The translations under genes and the position numbers were made by a program. DNA of 64,000 bases from Magnolia sinica (lineage: Eukaryota > Streptophyta > Magnoliopsida > Magnoliales > Magnoliaceae). The notes below the pieces were generated by a model that was given only the letters and a program-made list of their open reading frames with translations, searched no databases and was not told the origin of the DNA. Positions 11,281-22,719 of this stretch are shown one piece after another. How positions within the stretch are numbered: position 1 is the stretch's first letter; each line of letters begins with the position of its first letter. The DNA is taken from positions 22,232,001 through 22,296,000 of the forward strand of contig NC_080574.1 in NCBI RefSeq assembly GCF_029962835.1, written 5' to 3'.

Positions 11281-12516
11281 CATGGGGAAGAAGAGGGTGG
11301 TTTAAGCGGGTTCATCATCTCCGCGTCTCTTAAGAAGCACGAGGCGGGCCGCTGAGGATGACGTGAGTCCATCATCACCACCCGAGAGTGAAAATGTGAG
11401 GATGGTCAATGTTGGTACAATGAGTTCTTCACCACCACCTCGTGAAATGTAAGGACGAAGAGGGGCCATGATCGAAATGCAGGAACATTGGATACGGGCC
11501 GATACCGCGATTGGGAAGTGGTTTTCGAAGTCACGGTGGGGGACCGACTATTTGTCAAAAATGACATGCTAGATCGACTCTTGCATCAAGGTTGGGGACC
11601 TATTTTTGAAGGTAATTTTCCAGCCAATGAGCATGATGTACGGTTTTTCTACTCTTGAATTATTAATAAAAATGTCAACTCACTCGGATTTGACATTTCA
11701 TATGGAGACGTGGTGCATCCCATCGGCGTAGAAAACGTCGCGAACATACTTGGCATGTCACTAGGAACGACCCATATCCCTACAGACACAAAGAACTTGA
11801 ACACATAGCATCACAGGAGTGAGCTGAGTAGGAGATTGTGTGGTCACCTCGTGGAGTGGAGGAGAGCTAGTAGCTTCAGAAACAAAGAAATGATTCCAAT
11901 TTACAGACTGTTGCACTACATCTTCACACATAATTTATATCTAAGATGGAAAAACAACATGAAGGTTTCTGTCTACCATGCAGAGATAATGCACCAGATA
12001 GGGCGTAGGGAGAATGTGTGCCTGCCCTCTATTATCCTTTACCATATAGTGAAGGCCGTGAGGACAAGAAGAGGTAATCTCTCCCTCCCATTTGGCCGCC
12101 TAATTTGTGAGCTAGCTCGAGATAATGGGTTCAGGGCATCCATCGGCCCTACACATCTAGAAAGAGTGATAACCGAAGACACCTTAAATCGCATGCAATG
12201 TGGCCCTAGACAAGAAGCAAGGCAGTTGGAAGAAATTGGAGACGAAATAGCTGAACATGAAGAAGAAAAGGAAGAAGGCAACGAAGAGGATGAGGCTGAA
12301 GAAGAAGAAGAGGGTGATGATAAAGGTGAGGTGCCCAATGCACGTCAGAGTTTAGATGAGCGTTTAGGTGCGATTGAGGCGAGTATATCTGAGATTAAGA
12401 AGGACCAAGACTATCTGAAGTGTAAGATGAAGAGTATGCAGCGAACGATAAAGGCGGTGTTGTGTTGTGTACAGAAGGAGGGAGTGCCCTCTCCCTCGCC
12501 GGACTCGGTATCATAG
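11281..12516 (+). pseudogene. ORF of the 'putative plant transposon protein' family
   Basis: A start with MGKKR and a Ser/Pro/Arg-rich head is followed by NFPANEHDVRFFYS, VHPIGVENVANILGMSLG, RLLHYIFTHNLYLR and LPSIILYHIVKAV, which match the plant family I know as Transposase_32 (PF20167). The C-terminal 226 residues (11836-12516) form one open frame ending in an acidic Glu-rich stretch and a heptad-like segment (LGAIEASISEIKKDQ). The upstream half is broken. Proteins of this family occur in several repeat classes, so the parent element is uncertain. It sits inside the Mutator-like element, either as its cargo or as a nested insertion. GC-rich repeats (GGCGGTACTACCGCC) precede it at 10900-10980. 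Confidence 0.65.
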
Positions 12517-12852
12517 TAGGGAGTTGTGATGCATATGGACTCCTTTACTTCTGTTAAGCCGTGTTAGTAGTTATGTGCTTTGTATTTACTGTGTAGTAAG
12601 AAGTGGATCATTTCCACATAGTAGTGTAATAGTTAGTAGTTGGGTTATTTATGTTTTTCACTTCATTAGGTATGTATGGGAATAATGTACTAACTCAGAT
12701 TATAAATGAAATTGTTTCCACTTTGGTTTATGATGTGCAGTAGTGTATGGATGTTCTCAGTTTATCACCCTCAATCCCCTTCATCATGCATCTCAAATTG
12801 ATCATGGGCCTTCACAATCAGAGCTAATTCTGTCATTCCTCATCCCAAGCAT

Positions 12853-12966
12853 GAAAATGAGCGGGGTAGACATGAAATTGAGCGGGGCAAACATGAAATT
12901 CAGCGGAGTAAACTGAAATATGAGCAGGGCAAACATGAAATTTAGTGGGGCAAACTAGGAATTCAG
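12853..12966 (-). repeat. short 21 bp array abutting the transposase gene
   Basis: About five units, here in the opposite orientation (CATGAAATTGAGCGGGGCAAA). It directly replaces the 3' end of the transposase reading frame, whose last residues run into the array. Confidence 0.85.
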
Positions 12967-14671
12967 CCATGCATGTACTACAGGGTTGGCCATTTCGATG
13001 TCATGCATTAATTTCTCGAATTCAGCCCTCCTACGTGTCTTCATTGCCCGCCAGAAGTACATCTCCAATGACTTATCTTTAAAGGTGTTCACCAAGTTTC
13101 TATAGATATGATACGCGTAGTAACCATGAATTGCATGTGGGAAGACTTGGGGAACCTCTTTCAGTAAACCTTTATGTCGATTAGATATAATCACGAGATC
13201 GTCCAAAGACTCTATCGCATCGTTAAGGTAGGTAAGGAACAAATTTCAACTGCTACTGTTCTTCGATTCCCCGATGTCAAACGCAACTGAAAATATATGA
13301 TTGTCCCCATCTAAGGGGCGTGGCGATGAATAGAACACCTTCGTATTTGTCCTTTAAGTGTGTCTCGTCAATGGTTAATACCCTCCGCAATGATTTTTAA
13401 AAACTTTTAACGTATTGTCCAAGCGCAACAAAACATCTCTCGAACCTGAAAGTCTCTTTGTTAACCAGCAGGGCAGCCACTATCCCTGGGTTGACCGTCC
13501 TCAACTCATGCAAATACAAGGGGAGTTGATTGTAGGAGTCTTCATAAGACCCCATCACATGATTAATTGCAAGCTCCCTAGCTGCCCATGCCTTCCTATA
13601 ACTGATAACAATATTATACTTCTCTTGCATGGCGAAGATAATATCACGTGGCCTCAACCCCAGGCGTTGCTCAATGCGGCTAACAACCAGATCATAAGCT
13701 AACTTACTGCTTGCTTGCCGGTGATCGCTCCTCATCCATGACATGTCACACGTGTGTTTTGACGTATAAGTCTGTATCTTAAATATCCCAGAATTACTCA
13801 CGCGAGATGCATGAACACGCCATTTGCATCTATCTTCGAAGCACACAACCGTAAATCTCCTAGAATTTGAGTATAGGGTCATGTACTGAAATTTATTTTG
13901 AATTGCAAATTGGGTCAACGCATACTGGCATTAACTCTTGTCCTTAAATGTTTGTCCAATGACTATATCGATCGATTCACACAACGAATCCATATATTCC
14001 AGCATTTATGCATTGGTGAATGCAGCATCATCAAACGGCGCGGAAACTTGACGAGTGATGAAGTTCGATGTTTCGGGAAGGTCTAGATGCAGGATGTCGC
14101 TTTCAGGTTTGATGTATCTTCGGGCTGTGGATGATGACAGCAGATTCGCTGTTGTTGCTAGAGGCGGTGCCATGTAACCATAAATGAGGTCAAGGTCATG
14201 TGCACCGCTGACTTGGCTACTCACAAATTTTGATGTTTGGGGCGGCTTGGGCAGTTGATCATTTGTTCCTCTTACTTGTAATGGAGTTGGCTTATATTCA
14301 AATTCTACGCCATGCTCCTCTGCCATACTATCCACTTGTGTTGTCATATTAATGTGTTGGATTGACTCGATGACTAAAGGGATGAATTTTTTCAAATGCT
14401 GCAACTGTGTTGCCAGGAACTCTCTGACGTCATCGTCGTCCTCGAGTACAGTTGGAGGGATTGATTTATTAGAGCATGGATACAAAATTTTCATCATAAT
14501 ATCACAATCTGTTGGTGTGCTCTTAATAATTCTGTACATTCTGGATAGAAGTTCCTCGTACATAGTATCAACATCTAGCGAAATAGTTTTTGTACTTCCA
14601 CTCGTGTACGTCCATTGGTTGTTTTCACATTCTAACTCCCCGCCATAGCAACAGATGATTCTCGTAGCCAT
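12955..14671 (-). pseudogene. MURA-type transposase, 3' truncated
   Basis: Leftward gene of the giant MULE. The start at 14671 gives MATRIICCYGGELECEN, the usual N-terminus of plant MURA proteins, open to 14006. Next comes the MuDR DNA-binding domain at 13918-13397 (FAIQNKFQY, CKWRVHASRV, YTSKHTC). The catalytic region follows at 13396-12955: TIDETHLKDKYEGVLFIAT with the first catalytic Asp, then ESLDDLVIISNRHKGL and VFPHAIHGYYAYHIYRNL. The second catalytic Asp, normally in SDRH, reads Asn (SNRH). The third acidic residue and the SWIM zinc finger are missing because the frame ends in the 21 bp array. A TAA after FKDKS near 13941 and a shift near 13300 add to the damage. It cannot be active. 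Confidence 0.85.
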
Positions 14672-14924
14672 TATCTGGAAATCAATACAATGACAAATTA
14701 TCAATAAATCGTTAAACAATAGAAGCTTGCCATAAGACAAAACTCAATTAAATAATAGAAGACCAAAAACTCGCTTTCCCTTATAGATGAGAATGATACA
14801 AAGCTTAAGGAAATAAAGAGCAAACAACTCGTTAAATTTTTATGTAAACAACTAGAGCTTATATGTATTAAGCCTTTTACGAATGATTTCGTATCGTATT
14901 TTATTAAATTAAGTAAGGCAATCT

Positions 14925-15105
14925 ACCATGACATTAAGCGGGGCAAATTGGAAAAATGAGCGCGACAACGTAGAAATTGAGCAGGGCAAATATGAAATTT
15001 AGCGGGGTAAGCATGAAATTCAGCGGGGCAAACATGAAATTGAGCGAGGCAAACATGAAATTCAGCGAGCATAGCATAAAATTAAGTGGGGCAAACTATA
15101 AATTA
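14925..15105 (-). repeat. right subterminal 21 bp array, block 1
   Basis: About eight diverged units in inverted orientation relative to the left arrays (GAAATTCAGCGGGGCAAACAT). Next to it, 15106-15330 holds looser AT-rich relatives with motifs such as AAATTGACTACGCCTAACAC. Confidence 0.85.
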
Positions 15106-15330
15106 AGCTATACAAGGATACATTAAATCGAGTGTATGTAATCTCCATCAACGCATAAAATTCACTAAGCCTAACACATGAAATTGACTACGCCTAACAC
15201 ATGCACATCAACTTGCATTAAATTGACCTTAGCTAGCATCAAATAAACAACCAGAGCTCATATAGATTAGGCCTTTAACGATACAAATGATTTTCATGTG
15301 GTGCTCGTTTAATTTTGTGACACTATCTAT

Positions 15331-15935
15331 CATGACATTGAGCGAGGCAAGCATGGAACTTGATCAACGCAAACTAGGAATTGATCGAGGGAAGTATGAA
15401 ATTTTAGCGCGACAATCTAGAAACTGAACAAGGCAAGCATTAAAATTGAGCGAGGGAAACTAGAAAATTGAGCAGGGCAAACTACAAATTGAGAGGGGCA
15501 AATTGAAAAATATAGTGGGGAAAACTAGAAATTGAGCAGGGGAAACATAAAATTGAGCGGGGCAAACATGAAATTGAGCGGGGCAAATTAGAAAATCAGC
15601 AGGGGAAACATGAAATTGAGCGAAGCAAACTAGAAATTCACCAGGGCAAAAATGAATTTCGGCGGGGCAAACTAGAAATTGAGCCGGTGAAACATGAAAT
15701 TGAGTGGGGCAAACATGAAATTTAGCGGGGCAAACTGAAAATTGAGCAGGGCAAACATGAAAATTGAGCAGGGCAAACATGAAAATTGAGCGGGGCAAAC
15801 ATGAAAATTGAGTGGGGCAAACTAGAAAATTCAACAGGGAAATCCGAAAAATCAGCGGGGCAAACTAGATATTGAACGGGGCAAACTGAAAATTGAGCGG
15901 GACAAACTATAAATTCAGCTATGAAAGCAAACATT
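15331..15935 (-). repeat. right subterminal 21 bp array, block 2
   Basis: About 28 units of CATGAAATTGAGCGGGGCAAA and variants, period 21 bp with occasional 20 or 22. It mirrors the left array blocks in reverse orientation. Confidence 0.92.
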
Positions 15936-16690
15936 AAATCGAGCATGCATAGCATGATATTGAGCCAGTCAAACGATATTTCGAGCGAGCATAGCATGAT
16001 ATTGAGCTAGGCAAACATTAAATCGAGCGAGCATAGCATGATATTCAGTGAGGCAAACATTAAATCGAGCGGGCATAACATGATATTGAGCGGGACAAAA
16101 ATTAAATTGAGCGAGCATAGCATGATATTGAGCTAGGAAAACATTAAATTGAGCGATCCTAGTATGAAATTTATCGAGGCAAAAATTAAATTGACCTTAT
16201 CTACCATGAAATTTAGCTGGGCAAATATGAAATTGAGCGATCCTAGCATGAAATTTATCGAGGCAAACATTAAATTGACCTTATCTACCATGAAATTAAG
16301 CTGGGAATACATTAAATTGAGCGATCTTAGCATGAAATTTATCGAGGCAAACATTAAATTGACCTTATCTACCATGAAATTAAGCTGGGCAAACATTAAA
16401 TTGAGTGATCCTAGCATGAAAGTTATCGAGACAAACATTAAATTGACCTTTATCTACCATGAAATTAAGCAGGGCAAACATTAAATTGAGTGATCTTAAT
16501 ATGAAGTTTATCAAGGCAAACATTAAATTGACCTTATCTACCATGAAATTAAGCTGGGCAAACATTAAATTGAGTGATCCTAGTATGAAATTGGGCAGGG
16601 TAAACATGAAATTCAGCGAGCATAGCATGAGATCGAGTGAGCCCTAACATGAAATTGAGTGAGCTTCAAATGGAATTAAGCGAGTTTCAC
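15936..16690 (-). repeat. right array with 84 bp higher-order repeat
   Basis: The 21 bp units diverge here into sub-types. From about 16141 to 16600 they form a higher-order unit of about 84 bp (four monomers: GAGCGATCCTAGCATGAAAT, TTATCGAGGCAAACATTAAA, TTGACCTTATCTACCATGAA, ATTAAGCTGGGCAAACATTA). It is repeated five to six times and gives a 28-residue repeat in open frames on both strands. This is satellite-like growth inside the transposon arm. Confidence 0.85.
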
Positions 16691-17079
16691 ATGGATTTGA
16701 CCGATCAACGCATAAAATTAACTAAGCCTAACACATTGAATTGACCGAACTTCGCATGCAATGCAATTGTACTAGCCAAGCATTTTTTTAAAATATCTGT
16801 ACCACTGACTACCGTAGTACCGGTCAAATGTAGGTTGAAGAGAGGTGCTTTGCAGTGAGGAAATATTTTGAACCTTTTCAAAGATTGCAAATGCGGCCAC
16901 TTCATGGGATTTCATGTAACCCTAGCCAAGACGGAAAATGGCAAATGTAGAATGATGGTATCTAGATGATTCACGGAGATTCCGATCAGGAAAATGAGAA
17001 GAAAAACCTCTGTACGTCGGTTTATCGTTGAAAGGGAGTGAAATGCGGTTATTTTGAGAATGAAGGTTTTTTTTGTTAA

Positions 17080-17850
17080 GGAAGTGAAAGCAACGGAGTG
17101 AAAGAATGGGTAAAATATAAGCCATTTAAAGGAAACGGATTGGTTACTCCCCTGCCACCAGCCAATGGCTGGTGGTCGGTGGTCTGTGAGCCCCACAATG
17201 ATGTATGTGTTTCATCCATTCCGTTCATCCATTTTTAAAGTTCATTTTAATGCTTGTTCCAAAAATTGAGAGGGATATAAATCTCAAGTGGACCACACCA
17301 CAAGAAGATAATATTGATTGGACATTGACAATTAAAATTCTCCTAAGGCCCAACGAACTGTTTATTTCACATCTAATCTGTTGATTAGGTCATACAGGCC
17401 TAGATGAAGGGAAAAACCAAAAATCAGCTTCATTCAAAACTTTTATGGCCCCCTAATGGTTTCTAATGGTTGACGCTCATTCAACACTGTTTCCTGTAAT
17501 GTAGTACACTTGCTATTTGGATATACCTCATTTTTGGTCTCATACAATAAAGTGATTTGGAAAAATATATGGCCGGCATGGATGAAAAGCATACATCATG
17601 GTGGGGCCCACAGACTACCGACCATCCGCCGTTGGCTGGTGGCAGGGGGAGTGCCCAATTCGTTTCCGTGAAAAGGAGGGGTATTTTTGTCCTAGAGTTC
17701 GGTCTTCGTACGTGGAGGTCTAAGTACGTATTGTAAGTTTGTATTGCTTCAAAAAGCTGCTGGATAAAAGATGGGGTCTACAGTAGTAAATTTCTCGTTT
17801 CATGAGCGTGTGTTTTCGGAAATGATACGGTAGACCTGTCTATATCGTAC
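17080..17850 (-). repeat. right terminal inverted repeat of the giant MULE, split by a MITE
   Basis: Outer part 17668-17850 matches the left terminal repeat in reverse. The inner part resumes at 17080-17130 (GTGAAAGCAACGGAGTGAAAG). The MITE at 17131-17667 separates them, so it inserted later. Together the two parts give about 234 bp against 238 bp on the left. Confidence 0.7.
17131..17667. mobile_element. MITE, Mutator-like, copy 1
   Basis: Terminal inverted repeats of about 65 bp start with GGAAACGGATTGG and continue CTCCCCTGCCACCAGCCAAT. The middle has the GTGGGGCCCAC and CATCCATTCCGTTCATCCAT blocks. It is closely related to copy 2 at 18846. Flanks CCATTTAAA and GTGAAAAGG do not match, so a target duplication is not preserved. 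It carries no gene. Confidence 0.85.
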
Positions 17851-18836
17851 TGTAATAGAGCGTCCATTGACCGTAGACATGGAAGGTTTGAAGGTGGATC
17901 AGGACCATAAACCTTGTGCGTCCTTTCATGGATAGCTCATTTTTCAAAGATCCATCTACAAAATACCAGTCATATTTCTATATAATTTTTCCACGTAAAA
18001 ATCAACCGTTAAATATTTTTAACTTTGCAACTCTATTTAAAATTCTGTATCAATCAACGATTAGAAGCATCCGCATATGGTACATTGTTGAAAAATAGGC
18101 CATCCGTTATAGGCGCTAGTTGTTTTACCGTCCTGATCCACCACTCACACGAACCTACGACGTGGGAGCGTCTATCGTATTCTGATAGAGATGATTCTAC
18201 CATATCAATTCACGTGTTTTGCTACCACGATTTTCTTTCCACGTGCGCCCGACGGAGGAAGAAGTTGCCAGCTGCACTCCTCGTCCATCACAACCGCTCA
18301 TCAGACGGACCCCACCTTTTCGATACACATCCGAAAATTAGCCTGACTAGAAGCTTCTGTCGCACACTCGTGTTCCCCACTTTCCACGTGTGAGACCACT
18401 GGACTTTCACACGGCGTTTCTGGGAGCAACAGCCTTCCTTACCGATCAAAACGCGGGAGACGGTACCGATTAAGGATTGCACAGGGCTCCAAATGCTGCA
18501 ACCTAACTATTACAATGACGTGGCAGAGGGAAGGTTGATGGGACCCTCCACCTACAGGATCCTAATCGTGTGAATCAGATCTCAAAAATCACTTATCTTA
18601 ACCTTCTGATTGGAAGCCATGAAATGGGCGGTGTAGAAAAAACAAGGCCTAACAGTTGATATTCGATGGCTAGGACTGGTTGGCGTGGTCACTAATAGTA
18701 CCGGCCCATCCATGATTGGCACAAGAGATGAAAGAACGGTCCAGATCTAACTTTCGCTCTGCCACAGGGATAGGTTGTACGGGAGTTGTATTCAATCGAG
18801 GTACTACTTTGGTTATAGAAGAGGAGGAAATGGCAC
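17851..18836. other. no gene recognised
   Basis: Between the giant MULE and the next MITE I see only unique-looking sequence with short open frames on both strands and no splice pattern or motif that I recognise. The stretch 19391-19930 is the same: no supportable gene. Confidence 0.5.
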
Positions 18837-18845
18837 CGTCCACAC

Positions 18846-19381
18846 GGAAACGGATTGGCTTCTCCCCCTGACACCAGCCCCGTGGCTGGTGGTCGGTGTT
18901 CTTTGGACCCCATCATGATGTATGTGTTTCATCCATTCCGTTCATCCATTTTTACAGATCATTTTAGGGCTTTATACCAAAAATGAGAGGGATCTAAATC
19001 TCAAGTGGACCACACCACATAAAAACAATAGAGATTAGATATCCACCATTAAAATCCTCCTAAGGCCTACTGTATTGTTTATTTCACATCCAATCTGTTG
19101 ATTAGGTCATACAGGCCCAGATGAAGGGAAAACCAAAAATCAGCTTGATCCAAAACTTTTATGGCCCCAAAATGTTTTTAATGGTCGACACTCATTCAAC
19201 ACTGTTTCCTGCAATGTGGTCCACTTGAGATTGGCATAGAGCTCATTTTTTGTCTCATACCGTAAAATGATCTGTAGAAATAAATGGACGGCATGGATGA
19301 AACATATACATCATGGTGGGCCCCACATAGACCGACCATCAGCCATAGGCTGGTGTCAGGGGGAGTAGCCAATCCGTTTCC
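18846..19381. mobile_element. MITE, Mutator-like, copy 2 with 9 bp target duplication
   Basis: Same family as the copy at 17131: both ends read GGAAACGGATTGGCT in from the tip, with inverted repeats of about 60 bp. It is flanked by a perfect direct repeat CGTCCACAC at 18837-18845 and 19382-19390. A 9 bp duplication is the mark of Mutator transposition. The clean ends suggest a fairly recent insertion. Confidence 0.93.
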
Positions 19382-19929
19382 CGTCCACACGGGCTCTTTA
19401 CTCTCTTTATTCTCTTTCGCGAGTGGAAACTAGGTGGCGGTGAGGCCCACCGCCATCAACATCTGTTTCCGTTGAAATAATACAGTAGAGCATGTCGAAC
19501 CATAATAGGGTCGAGTACAAATTACTTCACGATTTTTAGGTTGCGTCTACCAACCACGGGGCAACATGATTCATGGTCCAAACTGCCCATCTGGTGGGGC
19601 TCACCATGAACGGGTCTGGTGTTCTACAGCTCAAGCGTGCCTCTATCTGCACGTGTGGGATTCTACACTAGTGCCAGCTTGACTCGTGTGCCAGAGTTGT
19701 GCGTATGGTTAGAACACATGGACCCCAGACTCTGCATGCCTGCTGCCACGTGGGCCATGGTCCGCAGGTCCGGTAACTTTTCCCACTCAGATTATCGGGT
19801 ATCAAAATCTTCCCAGACAAGAAGATCCCAGCCGACTCCACCTTTACCTTGGACTATTCGCGTGCTTTTTTCAACTGTCTACTTATAGGCCGCAATAGAG
19901 AGGTTGGTATTGCAATGCGGAGGATATTG

Positions 19930-20167
19930 TTATGGCGTCGCACCCACCAAGCAGTGAGCTGGATTACCAAACCATGGGTTTTGGTGCCGCCCTTACCGTG
20001 GGCCCAACCTTGATGTATGTATTTTGTACCCATGTTGTCCATTCATTTTTTTGGATTATTTTTGGACGTGAAACCAAAAATGAAGTAGATCCTGTTCTCA
20101 GGTGGACCATACCATAGGAAACAGTAGTGATTGTCCAATGGCGGCCACAAGTTTTGTATCAATCTAA

Positions 20168-20215
<48 letters not shown>

Positions 20216-20490
20216 TTCTTCTTTTTTCTTTTTTCTTTTTTAAAAATTCATCAAATAAACATTACGCTAGACCCTAGGAAGTTTTCAATGTAAGGTGTTC
20301 AATCACCACTGTTTTTTATAATATGGTTTACTTGAATTTTGGATTGCTTTATCTTTGAAATCATGCACTAAAATGATATAGCAAAACAGATGGACAGAGT
20401 GGATATAGAATACATATATCAAGGTAGGCCCTGCAGGAAGGGCCGCACCATCTTGGTGAGACCAATGGTCGCACCTAATCCGCTTACCGC
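19930..20490. mobile_element. MITE-like element with internal TA tract
   Basis: The left end GGTGCCGCCCTTACCGTGGGCCC and the right end read in reverse (GGTGCGGCCCTTCCTGCAGGGCC) form an imperfect inverted repeat. The usual 'ttgatgtatgtattttg' and 'aaaacagatggacagagtgg' blocks lie inside. A (TA)n tract fills 20170-20212, followed by a C/T-rich run. Exact tips and target duplication are unclear. Confidence 0.6.
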
Positions 20491-20935
20491 ACCAGCCTAC
20501 TGCAAAAGGCCACGAGGCTCATTGCAGTTGACGCAGGGTCAAATTCAGAATATTTCGCTGTTTCACCAAAAATTCCATATACGGCCCTATCTTTGGTGCT
20601 AAGCAAGCATCTATCTATTATCAAAATATTCTCAAAGCTACTCTCTCTCTCTGCCGACTTCAGAATCGACTCAGAGAGTAACGAGTCAACTTGAGTGGCG
20701 GAGTATTTCAACCATGATGCTAGGGTACTCAACCACACTGTACGCTAATCACAGCCACACATGCCAGCATGGCACCAGGTGTACGATGTAGGCCATCCAT
20801 CATAGGGCCCCAAGTTCCATGACCAAAAAAAACACAAAGACAAAGCACGTCTGCTCATGAGATCGGCCAGTCACCAATAAAATGACTGATAAAAGAACTA
20901 ATTGGACGACCCACATTCCTCGTTAAAATATTGGA

Positions 20936-21415
20936 TGCCGATTACTGACTGCAAGTAGCGACTCGCTACTGGACGGTGCTGTGGGTCCACCATGATGAAT
21001 GTGTTATATCCACGCCGTCTATCCATTTTGCCAGCTCATTTTAAGAAATGAGGTAGATCCAAATTTCAGGAAACGGTGAACAAGCACCATTAGAAACTTC
21101 TTGGGGCCACAAAAGTTTTGGATCAAGCTGATATTTATGTTTTCTCTTCATCAAGTCCATACGACATAATGAACAGGTTTGACGGCAAGAAAACCTTACA
21201 GTGGGCCTACGAAGATTTTAATGGTGGGCGTTCAATCACCAATGCTTTCCTGTGGTTTGGTCTACTTGAGATTTGGGTCTGCCTAGTTTTTGGGCTTAGC
21301 CTAAAATAATGATCCAAAATGGATGGAATGCCTGTATAAAACACAAATCATGGTGGGGCCCACAAGCACCCTGCAATAGCAACGTAGCTACTGGCCGTCT
21401 TAGTATGCAATCAGC
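20936..21415. mobile_element. MITE with CTACTGG(A/C)CG termini
   Basis: Left CGCTACTGGACGGTGCTGTGGGTCC and right, read in reverse, GACGGCCAGTAGCTACGTTG then GGTGCTTGTGGGCCCC. Internal blocks are shared with the other GGGCCCAC-type elements (ATATCCACGCCGTCTATCCA). It abuts the next MITE. Confidence 0.65.
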
Positions 21416-21925
21416 GGATTGTGTGGTGCACACCCGGGTGGGGTTGACGTGGCAAAGTTCCATGAGCTCCACCATGATGTGTGTGTTATATCCACATCAT
21501 CCATCTATTTTATCATATCATGAGCCCAAAAATGAGCCAGATCCAAAACTCAAGCATACCACACTATAGAAAGCAGTGAGGATTGAACGCCTACCATTAA
21601 AAACTTCTCACGGGCCACAAATTTTGAATTTGATGTTTGTGTTTTCCCTTCAACCAAGTCTTTGTGACCTTATGAACAGGTTGGATGACAAATAAACAAC
21701 AAGGTGCACCCTAGGAAGGCTTCAATGGTGGGCACCATTATCCCTACTGCTTTGTGTTGTAAACTTGAGCTTTGAATCTGCCTCATTTTTGGGCTCAAGC
21801 CCTAAAATGATCTCGCAAAATGGATGGGCACTGTGGACATGACACATACATCATGGAGAGGCCCACAAAACTTTGCCATGTCAACACACCACGAGGTAGG
21901 TGGTGCCAAAACGCAATCCGCATCC
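21413..21925. mobile_element. MITE with GCGGATTG termini
   Basis: Both tips read GCGGATTG inward, followed by a GTGGTG block and by GTTGACGTGGCAAAGTT (left) or GTTGACATGGCAAAGTT (right in reverse). The inverted repeat is about 55 bp. No target duplication was identified. Confidence 0.75.
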
Positions 21926-22719
21926 AAAAATATTGGGAGTTTTCTGTCTAGCCTGCATACCCCCAAAAAGACATGCATAGCAGTTGAAGATAAACCAAAT
22001 TATTCACAGTTCTCATGAAAATAAATAAATAAATAGTAATAATAATAAAACACAGGTTAAGCTTCTTGGGGTGGCCCACCCTGGTACATACAAAACTGTA
22101 GGCATCAAGCTTGGCCACCCGACACCAATCATGGCGCATCTCTGAAGTTTCTTATGAATTCAGTGTTCCATCACATCAACATGAGAACCTTGTCCAGCTC
22201 TTTGGGGTGGCCTTGGCAGCTCACCCTATCATTCCCCCATCTGACTGTTTGGATATGAGGAATCTAAGGTATGGACATGGATAACTATAATGCTATAATG
22301 ATTACAATTTTCCAGCATTGTTCCCCATTGATTCCCAAAAGAGTGGTGTTTGGTCTATTTGGATAGAAAGCAGGATTCCAGTTGTCTAATACGGACACTT
22401 CGTATCTTACATCAGCTGTAGATAAGTCTAGTAACTACAATGTACGATCCACAGTTTCCTTTACAATCCAAACAAACATCAATGTCAAATCAAGGGAAAA
22501 CGTATTATTTTCATATGGATTCCTCATATCCAAACAGGCCTTAAAACCAAAGCTTACCGTTCTGCATCAGAACAGCAGATTCAAAATGTACCCCTTCTCA
22601 TTGATTTAATTGAGAAGACCTGGCTTCGTACAACAAACAAACACTAAAATCAAGGACTCAGAAAGGTAATCGAGCCTCATAGATTAATCAAAGGGAACAC
22701 AAACCACCACACAAAAGCA
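21926..22719. other. downstream region of the tAPX gene
   Basis: No gene seen. The part next to 22720 should contain the 3' untranslated region of the leftward ascorbate peroxidase gene. A C/A-rich stretch and a possible old repeat (GGGGTGGCCCACC, GGGGTGGCC) lie at 22060-22220. Confidence 0.5.

Larger units (their letters stand above)
3148..17850. mobile_element. giant decayed Mutator-like DNA transposon (Kaonashi type)
   Basis: The two ends carry an imperfect inverted repeat of about 240 bp: 3148-3385 on the left, and 17080-17850 on the right once an inserted 537 bp MITE is removed. Matching blocks include AATACAAACTTACAATACGT, ACTTAGACCTCC, TTTTATCCAGC and CGTTGCTTTCAC. Between them lie a MURA-type transposase (leftward, 12.96-14.67 kb), a DUF1985/Ulp1 protease gene (rightward, 6.08-8.94 kb) and tandem arrays of a ~21 bp unit. 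The arrays near the left end run in one orientation and those near the right end in the other. Mutator-like elements carrying Ulp1-type genes are known in plants as Kaonashi. Coding parts hold several stops, so the copy is dead. Exact ends and the target duplication could not be fixed. An alternative is two nested elements sharing the arrays. Confidence 0.7.

Noticed and set aside
15331-16690. Regular short repeats resembling a CRISPR array
   Set aside because: Units are directly adjacent with no unique spacers, diverge gradually and lie in a plant transposon. This is a tandem repeat.
18025-18393. A 122-residue open frame between the giant element and the MITEs
   Set aside because: No recognisable domain and an amino-acid mix typical of random translation.
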